Shown here piece by piece: positions 49,201 through 61,200 of a stretch of 64,000 bases of DNA (its first letter is position 1; every line of letters starts with the position of its first letter). The notes beneath the pieces are model-generated. The model made no database searches. It had not been told where the DNA came from and saw only the letters and a list, made by a program, of their open reading frames with translations. The translations under genes and the position numbers were made by a program. Source of the DNA: Hsuehochloa calcarea (Eukaryota > Streptophyta > Magnoliopsida > Poales > Poaceae); NCBI GenBank assembly GCA_036346395.1, contig CM070594.1, positions 28,367,385 to 28,431,384 on the forward strand, read 5' to 3'.

Positions 49201-52200
49201 ACCTCAGACTACGGCTTGCACTACCCGAGGTGTCCGTGCGCGCAAGACTTCGCCGAATGCAATGACGGCGACCACGCAGCGACATCGACACCAGCAAGAG
49301 CACAAGCGAGATTCTCTTCTTCCTCGGTAAGTGCCTCGTTAGCTGGCAGTCAGTCAAGCAGCAGGTGGTGGCCCTGTCCAGCTGTGAGGCCGAGTACATA
49401 GCGGCTTCCACCGCTTCGACTCAGGCGCTCTGGCTCGCTCGACTGCTTGGTGATCTCCTCGGCAGAGAGACTGAAGCGGTGGCGCTCAGGGTGGACAGCA
49501 AGTCCGCTCTGGCTCTGGCAAAGAACCCCGTTTTCCACGAACGGAGCAAGCACATCCGGGTGAAGTACCACTTCATCCGAGGTCGCTTGGATGAAGGCGA
49601 GATCAAGGCGAGCTACATCAACACCACGGATCGGCTTGCGGACACCTTTCCCAAGCCTCTTGGGAGGGTAAAATTCCTCGAGCTCTGCTCTAGGATCGGG
49701 ATGAGTTCAACTCTCCCACAAGGCGGCGCACAAGACTTAGGGGAGAATGATGAATAAGTCCTGTCTTTGTGGTCTTTGTGGGGTAGGTTTGTCAAGCTTT
49801 TAAGGACAACATCTTGATTGTCATAGGATGAGATCTTGACTGTCCTATGACAAGCAGACTTTAAGAACAACATCTTGACTGTCATAGGACAAAGCAGCTT
49901 TAAGGATGACATCTTGGTCGTCATAGGACGATATCTTGACCGCATAGGACAGCATCTTAGGATAGCATCTTAGCATATGCTTGGCTGGTTGACAGCCTAT
50001 AAATATGTATCCCCAACCCCTCAGGTTGGCATGACATTGTGTTAGAAATAAACAAAGAAAAATTGCCTCATCTCCAAGTGTCATCCTCTCCATGAGAGTA
50101 AGGATCTTGCTAACACCAACAGCAAGACTCCAGCGAGTAACAAAGTCAACCTCTGGATAATTGAGTCTAAACTCTGAAGTTTACTTGCATCAAACGAACT
50201 GTTTTTTTCCATGATCATTCTCATTCAACAAATTGTCATCAGCATGTTCAGGCAAACATCTTTTTTGCATCAAATATTTGTTCCCAGAGGAAGGAAATTA
50301 ATATTTCCCACAAGTTTCAGGACATGCAGAATGAAATGAGTAATTTTATATTCTTTTGCTCTACTACCATTAACTTGAAAGGTCTGGATCGATATGGTCA
50401 GATAAAAATTACATTCAAGTTGACAGAATAAGGTTTTCTTTATTTAAATTTGTTTTTGGATAAAAATAAAAAATATTTCATAGGATGATCATTAAACATA
50501 CAATGATCCATAGAGATACCTCATCTATATCAGATCCAACATGACCAGAACATAAGAGATGTACCATCGGCTTACTCAAATTTTTACTTCATTGATTGAA
50601 GGAACCTTATTCTTCAAAAACCGTAAGGTCCGTAACATCATGAATAGACTTTCTTTGTTGTTGTATTTGTGACTGCTTTACTGGGTTTTCTTGTTTTTTC
50701 TTTCTTATGGAAACTTGGAAAGATTGTGATTGTCGCTTGTTGGATTTGCCATTTCCTGTATAACAGAAGGATTCTTTAGATTGAACCACCCATGATTCCA
50801 TTAGGAAATGCAAATGCTAAAGGATGTTTGTCTATCTTCTAATTTGCCTAGAAGATAGTAACATTATGAGGCAATTAAGTATTTCTGCTGTTTTTACTGA
50901 ACTGTTTCAATAAGCTTTTTATATTCAATGTTGTCGTGAGAAACTATGGTATATGAGAACAACAGGAGGCACATACTTAAAAGTTTGTACATGTAAACAT
51001 TGGAGGCTTGTGGCACTTTTTGGTACGAATGCAAATGAAAGAGAAACCCAATACACACCTGCCTGCCCACTTGCATGATTGCCAATGGAACATGCATTGG
51101 TTTTTAGCAAAATTTATTGATGGTTGTCATTTATATTTCTACTGGTTTTTGGCAATACGTATTTACGCTTTTTACATATTTTTCATTTTATTTATCATGA
51201 TGCAGGAAATTCATGAAGGTTTGGAGTTTTCTGATGCTGATGAGGAATTGTCCTTTGGAATATTTTCTGTAAAGTTTTCAAAAGATGGCCGAGAACTTGT
51301 TGTTGGAAGCAACAATGAATCAATATGTATTTATGATCTTGGCGCAAACAAAGTAACAGAACGGATTCACGCTCATGCGGTATGAAAATTAAATGCATGA
51401 CTGAGCTACATCTTTTTGTTTAGTCTAACATATGACTGTTTCTTTCTTTTGTTCCTTACGTAACCTGATAACCTGTCTTTACAATGTACATAAGACTTGA
51501 TATAATACTGTTGACATGATGTTGTTTAAAAACTAACAAGGAAGGTCTTTCAAGATTTTAAGTCTGCTAGCTACAATCAAATGCACTTAAATTATATATT
51601 CTATTACTGCTGGTTGTTAATGGTTCATTAAGCTTGAAGAAATCAACCACAGAAAGCAAGAGATGTTGGTGCTTTAAGTATAGCAGTGGGGGTGCACTAG
51701 TAACGTGTTAGCAGTTGTGTCTTACAGTGCAGCAAACAAAAGCTGATAAAATTGGTGTTTGTGGATGTATTACAGCCTAGTGTGGTGGTGATATATCATA
51801 TAAACACCCAATACCTCTAAAGGGATTTTCCATCCTAGAAGGAAAATGTCAAAAGGGTTTTGTGGTGTTACTAAAAAGGTATCTGGCTTTCTGCAGAGTG
51901 ATGGTATATTTAGAAAGAAATATTAGAAATGTAAGAACCTTATGTGCAAATTGCTGGTTTCCTTCAAACAAATTTTACATATTTCTATATTCAAATTTTG
52001 CATATTTCTATATCAAGCCATTCAGTCTAGTAAAACCTGCCAGGGCCAAAGTAGAAAAGAAGATGAGAAAAATATATAAACCTCAGTAACCAACCACTAA
52101 ATTACCTTGTATAGTTGTTTATGCAGTATGTTACAAACATGTACACAGCCATATGGCACTATCCGTAAGTTGTGTAGTATAACATATGCTGCACATTTAA

Positions 52201-55200
52201 TATTGTTGGATACAAGTTAGGTTTTAAACATTAATTGTATTTTATTTTTTTGTTGAGTAGTCATTGTGCTACAAAAGAGTTATTTCGTTTCTGAAATCTT
52301 ATTCTCCCATTGGTTTTAAAGGCTGATGTCAATGTGGTCACCTTCGCTGATGAAACTAGTAATGTCTTGTACTCTGGAAGTGATGATAGCCTCTGTAAGG
52401 TGAAGTAATTTGCTAATTTCTGTAAATTTGATTTATTGTTTTTTTCTTCAATCCTGTTTCAAAGGATACATTTCACTGGTTTAGTAGAGAAGATAGCCAA
52501 TTCACAGGTTTAGCTGGCTAATCATACTGACAATGTTTGAATGGTGTTGTCAAGCATATGCTCTACTCTACACTAACAGATCTGACACATGAATAGTGAG
52601 TTTAAAACTGCTGAGCTGGTTGTGTAGCCTCTATTTTCTATAAGGTGGTAATGTAGGAGTGCAAATATCAGACAATTGTTGCGTGTGCCGCCCAATGTAA
52701 TTTTTTCGTCAGCACACTCCGACATCCAAGGTTGTTAAAATCATGATCTTGAATCGGATCGGAGGTGCTTCGATAGGATTCTAGGATCGAATCGTAGAAT
52801 TTAAGATCCTACCTGATTCTACCAAATAGTATATTTTCTCAATGTACCACATCTTTCGATTACGATTTTAGCATTTATTTAGTCATTTGGCACCTAATTA
52901 GATTTATAGTTGCCTATGTTATCATTGTTATATAATAATTAACACAAGTTGGCTATATAATGCATATTTTTGTGTACATATTGTATTGTCAATTTGTCAT
53001 GCTTTAAATTACACTTTATAATTTATATTTACAAAAATATAGTTAAAATGAAATATCATTTATTGTTTATACAAATAATTATTATATATGAATGAATATA
53101 CGGTGAAAATTTACAATAAAGGGTATATGCTGAGTAATTTTTAATAATTAATTACTAGAATCGGTAGGATCGGGTAGAATTGTATATAAAGTATGCTTGT
53201 GATCCTACATTTTTTTTGCTAGAATCGTAATGATATTAAGATTCTACCTAGGATCGAATCGTTCCACTCAATCTAGGATCGTAAAGACTTTAAGACTCGA
53301 GTCGAGATTCTAACAACTTTGCCAACATCAACATGACTGAGATTAATGCATGATTCCGTTTTTGCAGTGTTTTAAATAGCGGGCTATAGCGGTTTTCGCC
53401 CCTAGAATGCTAAGCTATAGCTCAACTTACCGCTATTACAGCTACGACCGCTATAGCGGTAATAGCGGTCTGCTATAGCGGTTTGCGAATATCAGAAATA
53501 ATGAACGCTATGCTTAATTTTGTAGATTTGTGTGCTTGTGAATAATTATTTAGTATGTTAATGGCATGTTTGGGTTTGTACTAATTCATATTACTTATTT
53601 TGACAGAAAGAATTGCAAGACATGGTGTTTAATATGTTTATTCTAATTTTTGAATTTGAAAATATATAAATTTGATATTTTAAAATCATTATATTTATCA
53701 TAACATTTGGATTCAAATACTATATATTTGAGTTATAATATAAAATTTTGGGTATTTTAATGTTTAATATTCAACTTTTTAAAAATGAAATCTCTTGCAT
53801 GTGTGTTAAAACATCAATGTATACATTGAACAACTTATACATATTTTCACTCTAAATTTTATTTTTATATTCTTGATAAATTCATTTCACCAAAATAAAA
53901 GATAGATTATGTTTTTATTTTCTAACAGTACATGTCATAAAAAAAATGAAAGATCAATCTTTGAATTTCATTTATTTACTTATGGTGGCCATTTTTTGGT
54001 TACAAGTTTTTCATGTTCATACAGTACATTACATAACACAAAATTCAATAGAATTTTGCACTAAAAAAATCAATAGAATTTAACATTTTTCAATAAGACT
54101 GATGTAGGACCTCCGCGATAGCTTTTTTGGCCGTGCCACCGCGATTTCGCGATAATCGCGATTTAAAACATTGCACTTTTTGACATGCCTAGGAGATGTG
54201 AAACCAGTGAATGGCCTCCTAGCATATCTTAGAATATTCTCATAAATCATATACATGGAGGCTTGCATTGATTGGCAATGTTTTGGAATCTTCAGGTGTG
54301 GGATAGGCGCTGCCACAGGAGAGGAAAACCAGTAGGTGTTTTGACAGGTCATTTAGACGGGGTTACATTTATTGATAGCCGTGGAGATGGGCATTATTTC
54401 ATCTCCAACTGCAAGGATCAGACTATTAAACTATGGGATACCAGGAAAATGTCCTCCACTATGAAAGAGTAACTACTGGACTTGCTTTACATGATTATTT
54501 CTACAAGTATCATTTGGTTATAGTTGAAAGTGATATGCAGAATATCGTAGGCACATAGGAAAAGCTAAAGTTGAATTTTTTCAGATAATCAACTCTGACA
54601 AACTACTTACAAAATGAGCCGTGTCGAACTATATGTAGTGAGTGGAGCTAATAGAATATGCTGAGATTTTACTGTCTTCCTGGAGCATTCTTCAGTACCA
54701 TAAATATTTGCAAAGGAAGCAGTATTTAATTTCTGTTGTCCACTTGTTCAGTTGTTGATCATATCAGTTCAAGATGCCTAGGATTTTGATTCTTTGGCGA
54801 TGCTCTTTGAGTTCCCCTTGTCGTTGTCTAGAACGAAAGAAGTGCCCAGCTCAATGGTTGGGTGAGTGGGATGTTCGCCTTTTGCCGTCTTAGGTGTTCA
54901 TTTCATTAGATTCTTCGGTGGTGTTTCGTTTTTGGTGCATTCAGTTTCAGGTGCTTGTAGGTGTTGTGGCTTTTGTTGTTTTGGTGCTTTTCAGGTGTCT
55001 TCACCCATCTTGAGGTTGGTGTTGTATTATCTTCATCTATTAATGAAATGAGGCAGTGCTAAGATGTCTAGGGTTTAGGGACTATGATGGTGATTTTAGC
55101 ATTGCGAATTTCAAAATTACTGAACAAGAACAAATGCACTTTTCTTTGGCATTTTTCTCCGGATTCTTAATAGATTGATGCCTTTCTTTTCTCCTGTGAG

Positions 55201-58200
55201 AACTCAAAAAGTTTATTTTAAATTCCAAGATCTCTTTTAGCTGTTTTTCTCATTTTCCTTACAACTGTTTTTTTCAGCTGTACACCAAGAACATATGAAT
55301 GGGACTACAGATGGATGACATATCCATTGGAAGCCAGAATTTTGAAGCATCCATTTGACCAGTCGCTGTCCACATTCAGAGGCCATTCGGTGTTGCGCAC
55401 ACTTATCCGTTGTTATTTTTCCCCAATTCACAGGTCAGTTGGGATTATTTTTTATCTCAAATCACTTTTTGACCTTTTCTATTAGCTAATGCTAATTTTT
55501 CTAGATATATTTGTTACTAGAAAAGTTTGTGAGGGACCTCGGGGTTGTGATCTAAATTGTGGAATTTATGATCTTACCCAGCTCTTCTGGTTTGGATATT
55601 TAGTAGATAGTGTTATGAATATTGTGTGTGTATATTCAAGAGGGCCCAATGAACAATATATATAGGGAGTACAAGGGGTTGCCATATACAGATAAGGAAA
55701 TACATAAAGAGTCCTATTCTAACACCCCCCCCAAACTCATGATGGATCGCACACACTGAGTTTGGAGAGAAAATACAAATGTTGTGCCCTAGTCTGTGGC
55801 ATCGTGAAGAAGTCAGCAACCTTTAACTCTGATGACACAAACTGTAAAGAAAGTACTCCCTCCTGCACCTGTGAGCAAGTGTATAAAGCATCCATACCAA
55901 TGTGCTTGGTGAGCTCATGCTTCACTGGGTCCTAGGCAATACCAATAGCACCTGTACTGTCAGAAAAAATAGTCGTAGGTCTCATCACATGTACTCCAAA
56001 ATCTGCAAGTAGCCACATCAACCAAGTAACCTCTGCTGTCACTGCTGCCATAGCTCTCAACTCAGCCTCTGTACTCGAACGGGAAACTGCAGTCTGTTTC
56101 TTAGTTTTCCAGGCAATCAGAGAAGAGCCAAGAAAAACACAGTAAGCAGAAAGAGAACGACGATCAGAAGGATCACTAGCCCAGGTCGCATCGGAGTTTG
56201 CCTGGAGCTGTAGTGAGGTGGAGCTAAGGAAAAACAAACGACGAGAGATAGTCCCACGCAAGTAGCGTAGAACACGAAGAAGGTGACTGTAGTGAAGATG
56301 GGTAGGACGAACCATGAACTGACTCAAGATCTGAACAACATAAGCAATATCATGACGAGTGCTCACAAGGTACACCAAACTCCCAACAAGATGACGATAT
56401 CGAATAGGATCCTCAAGAAGATCACCATCAGTGGCACGAAGCTGGAGGGATCTCCATGGAGTCTCAACAGTGCGAGTGTCAGTCAGACCAGACCGGTCAA
56501 GAAGATCCTGTACATACTTCTGCTGGGAGAGATAGTAGCCCTCAAGCATTGAAGAGACCTCAATCCCAAGGAAGTATGTAAGAGAACCAAAATCAGTCAT
56601 CAAAAACTGCTCACTGATATGCTTCTTCACATAGAAGCAGGAATCATCACCAGTGATGAGCATGTCATCAACATACAGAAGAAGCAGTGTCCTACCCCGA
56701 GATGAGACATTGACAAAAAGAGCAGGATCGTGGGAACTGACAGTGAAACCGATAGCAGTAATCATTGAGGTAAAACACGCAAACCAGGCACGAAGAGCCC
56801 GTTTGAGGCCATAAAGAGCACGACGAAGACGACAGACATGCCTATCAGGAACATAATACCCAGGTGGTGGATGCGTGTAGACCTCATGCAAAACACCATT
56901 AAGAAAAATATTATTAACATCCAGCTGAGAGATAGACCACCGACGAACAGAAGGAACTGTTAGGAATTGTGTGTATCTATTGAAGAGGCCCAAAGGGCAA
57001 TATATATATATAGTACAAGAGGTATAGATAAGGATATGTGAGAGATGTCTATCTCTAACATGTCTTTAGTACCATATCTCTAATATATCTCTAACAACCC
57101 CCCTCAAATGCAAGGCGTATGCAATAGCATTGCATTTGAAAAGGGTTGACACTAATAAATAAATAACCCAAAATCCAAGTCTTGATAATGTCGTCGTAGC
57201 ATGTAGCTCTTGGAAAATATGTCGAGTATCAAAAGACCTCCCATCCGGTGTCGTGCGACGGCTCATAAAACACAAGGTGCGGGAGCAAAGTCGACCGCGA
57301 CAATAGGTCGAAGAAGAAGATGAAACCGACATGAATAGAGAGAGCTGTCAAATCAAGTCGAATATGAATAGGTGGAAGCATGGCGTATGATCGAAGCCAA
57401 GATGGCGGCGCGCAAAGAAGCCATGCCCTTAAAAGCTCGGGGCGGCAACTAAGAAAGCGGCGGTATCATAACGATTTCTACGATCTGCACGCGGCTCAGA
57501 AAGAAGAGTTGCGGCTGCTGACATCATAAGGCAATTCCTATGCTTCTATGACTGACAATAAATTTGTGGACTCGCATGGCTTAGACGAACTCAAAAATTG
57601 AGTGCTACGGACTTGGATGGACGCAACGGAAGCAACAGACACAAATAATAAAAACTAGCAAGGATAACTAGCAGTAGCACTCTTAAAACAACGGAAGAAG
57701 TTGGAAGAAGCTGGAGCTGGTGAAACCATTGCAGAAACCTAATTGGAGCTGGAGAAGCCATTGCAGAAAACCGAAGCAAGCTGCTCCGGCTTCGGCTTGA
57801 TCCGATTAAAACCAGATCGAGTTCTCTGCCGTGGGCCTCGATCTCTTCGATTAAAACCAGATCGAGTTCTCTGCCGTGGGCTTCGATCTCTCCGCCTCCT
57901 TCCTCCCCCCTCCGCCTCGACGGCGCCACGCACCTCTGCGACGCTGCCTCGGCAGCCGAAGGTAACAAGCTGCTCCTGCCCCACCCTCGCCCGCTCCCTC
58001 GACTTCCACTCCCCGAAGCCGACGGCGTGTGGTGGGGGAACCGGATCGACCCCACGGACCGACGGGATCCGAGAGCCTGGCAGACGTCCGGATCCGGGCG
58101 AGGCACTCGGAGCGGAGGCGGTGGCCGATCGAGGCGGATCGGGCGACGCGGTTGCGATGGGCTGTCCGATCCGACCTGCAGCTTCAGGGAAACCATCTCG

Positions 58201-61200
58201 CGCGCCTCGGCTTCTTCTCTCCGGCGCGAAGTGCAGATCCAGTATCGTCGGCCAGGCGGCGGCGGCTCCGGGTTCTACGACCTCTTGTCATCGCCCTCCA
58301 CGCTAGGAGGTCGACGAGGACGAAGAAGCGGCGGCGTGGTTGCCCGTTCGGCGGGGATCGAGGCTGGCGGCGACTGGGAAGGCAGCATAGGTCGTGTGCT
58401 GGGTGTCGACATCGGCTCAGGGGCGAGCAGAGGCGGTGCGGCCTGATCCAAGGTGCCAGCATCAGTCGCCTGCTGGCGTGCCCCGCCGCAAGGTTATCCG
58501 GGGAAGGACGTGTACCGGCCGCCGAGCTACCCGTCGGCACAGGGGTATCCTCGGCAGGGCTACCCGCCGCCATTGCCGTAGCACCAGAGCAGCGGGCGCT
58601 CCTTCATGGAGGGACGGCGATCGGAGGCGGTACACGGCCGCCAGTGATGCGGAAGGATCTAGACACAGCCGCCCGGGCGGAGATTGCACCTCCGGGGCGT
58701 GAGCAATGAAGCTAGGTTGTAGGCTAGGGTTTAGAACCTTCGCTCTGATACCATGTTAGGAATTGTGTGTATCTATTGAAGAGGCCCAAAAGAGTACAAG
58801 AGGTATAGATAATGATATGTTAGAGATAGATTCTATCTCTAACATATCTCTAGTACCCTATCTCTAATATATCTTTAACAGGAACCACAACAAAAGTGCA
58901 ACCAGTGGTCATATGGGCAACAGGGGCAAAAGTCTCGTCATAGTCACGACCATACTCCTGCTGAAAGCCGCATGCCATAAGGCGAGCCTTGTAGCACTCT
59001 CCTGCTGAAAGCCGCCACAAGGCGAGCCTTGTAGCACTCGATAGTACCATCAGGCCGGGTCTTAATCTTGTACACCCATTTGCACGTGATCGGACGAGCA
59101 TGCACAGGTGTCGGTACAATATCCCAAGTCTCCGTACGTCGAAGAGCATCAAGCTCCTCTGCCATAGCGAGCTGCAACTTAGAATGAGGAGCAGCCTCAC
59201 GATAAGAACTAGGTTCAGTGACAGAGAGAGCATGAGCTATAGGAGTAAATCCAAGACGATTAGGAGGTCGAAGGGATGTCCGGTCACGAAGGACGTAACG
59301 AGGAGCATCACCAGGAGGATCAGATGTGGGTGTCGGCAAGATACTAAGAGAGGAGACTGGTGAAGGACGAGGACGAGGACGTCTGGAGTAGTGAATACCA
59401 GAGAAACGAGACGGTGGTGCTGTAGGAACAAGAGGCGGTGCTGCAGGAGACAACACTGGAGGTGGAGGTACAGAAGGAACCACTCGAGACAGACCAGGGG
59501 AAGACTGTGATAGTGGAGAAATGGGCGAAGAGTCAGAAAGAGACAACTATGAAATCGACTCAACAGTGGAAACAGGAGGAGCCGAATCTCGATAGAAGAA
59601 AGGTTGAGATTCGTCAAAGACAACGTCTCGTGAAATCCTGATCTGTCGAGCAGAAGGACCCCAATAGCGATAACCCTTATGCTCAGAACTATAACCAAGA
59701 AACGCACACTCAACTGACTGGGTCGTTAGTTTAGTGCGCTCACGTGGCTGCAGCAAAACAAAACAAGTACAACAAAAAACACGAAGGTGAGTGTACTGGG
59801 GGGCTCAAGAGTAGAGACGCTCTATAGGACAGACACCCTTAAGAGCAGTGGAAGGCTGCATATTGATGAGATATCACGGTAGTAAAGCGACCTCGACCAG
59901 GCGTAGTGGAACACGAGAGACAAAAAGAAGAGTGCGGACAGTCTCAATTAGATGACGAGGTTTGCGTTCAGCAATCCCATTCTGAGCATGAGCACCAGGA
60001 CAAGAAGACTGGTAAAGAGTGCCCTGCTTAGAAAGAAACAGTCGAAAAGCGCTAGAACAGTACTCGCCAGCAGAATCACAATGAAAAGTACGAATGACGG
60101 AATCAAACTGAGTACGAACCATCGTTGCAAAGCTACGATAGATCGCAAGAAACTGACCACGATTAGACATAGGGAAAATCCATATAAAACGGGAATAATC
60201 ATCAATGAAGATAACATAAAATTTATGCCCGTCTTTAGAGATAATAGGTGCAGGTCCCTATACATCTGAATGAACTAAGTCAAAAAGACAAGAAGACAAG
60301 GACTCACTAGAATGATAAGGAAGTTGTAGCTACTTGCCCAGCTTACAACCCTGACAAAATATGGCCGTGTCAACGATAACACGTCCAAGAACACCCTAAC
60401 GAACTAATGAAGAAAGGCGGGACCCACACAAGTGACCTAAACGGTGATACCACTGCGCAAAAACGCCAAAAGTGGTGGCAGCAGTGGCAGTGAAAGGAGA
60501 CGTAGAGGTGACAGGAGCAACTGAAGTGGATGGAAGGTGGAGGCGATCAAGGATGTAAAGACCCTGACGATCCCTATGGCGCCAGCCAGTCCCAAGTACC
60601 GTCCATGTCTGTCGATCCTGGATGAAACAGGTGTGAGTCAAAACTAACCCTATAGCCGAGATCGGTGAGCTGACCCACCGAGAGAATCTGCATGATAAGC
60701 TGGGGAACATGGGAAACAGCTGGAACAGAAAAGTCAGTGGACAAAGAGTGCCCTGACAGCTGACAGACAGAGGGGTACCGTCAGCGGTCTGAACAGAGAT
60801 AGGAAAAATAGGAAGTCCTACTGAAGTGAGAGATGTGCAGTCCGGTGTCATGTGGAAAGAGGTACCAGAATTCAGAACCCAAGAAGTACCTAGAGGAGAC
60901 GTTTGAGCTAGACTAGTAGAACCTGCTGAGCTGTGAGAGAGCTGCTGAAGTAGAGCCTCGCAGAACGGTTGAACAGAGTCACCTCGCTGAGAAGGTCCTG
61001 ACGTGCTGGTATGCCCTCCCGTCGAGGAGTTAGGGCCTCCCTGCCCCCCTTGGATCGTCTATGCGCCTTGTTCTGCTTTTTGCACACCGCACAACACTGG
61101 TAGTCGTACCCGCAGTTCTTGCAATAATTGCACTGAACCCCAGTTGGTGCAAAAACAAGAGCAGAAACAGACAGTTGAGAAGGTCCTGTAGTTGAAGCAG

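Larger units (their letters stand above)
44495..50142 (+). mobile_element. Ty1/Copia retrotransposon in intron 3, 5.65 kb
   Basis: LTRs at 44495-44909 and 49748-50142 begin TGATGAATAAGTCC and end GCGAGTAACA. Target duplication AAGTC at 44490-44494 and 50143-50147 is perfect. An initiator-tRNA-Met primer-binding site lies at 44912-44924 and a polypurine tract (TTAGGGGAGAA) precedes the 3' LTR. Domain order in the remains (gag, integrase, reverse transcriptase, RNase H) is Copia. It sits in the same orientation as the host gene. Confidence 0.93.
56958..58880 (-). mobile_element. Nested short-LTR non-autonomous retroelement (TRIM-like) carrying a gene fragment
   Basis: LTRs are 56958-57096 and 58754-58880, each TGTTAGGAATTG to (C/T)TAACA. 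The perfect target duplication GGAAC is at 56953-56957 and 58881-58885, in the reverse transcriptase region of the host Copia. On the minus strand the 5' LTR is the right one, with an exact initiator-tRNA-Met site (58742-58753) touching it and a polypurine tract beside the left LTR. The 1.66-kb interior has no gag or pol. It includes a 36-bp tandem duplication (about 57796-57885) and a GC-rich part holding a CYSTM-like gene piece. The LTRs differ mainly by a deletion in the right one. It was mobilised in trans, perhaps by a relative of the host, whose LTR has similar sequence. Confidence 0.9.

Noticed and set aside
57591..58196. 201-codon minus-strand ORF in the nested element
   Set aside because: Low-complexity Pro/Ser/Arg translation of a GC-rich insert with a tandem duplication; no gag or pol motif. 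Treated as non-coding filler.
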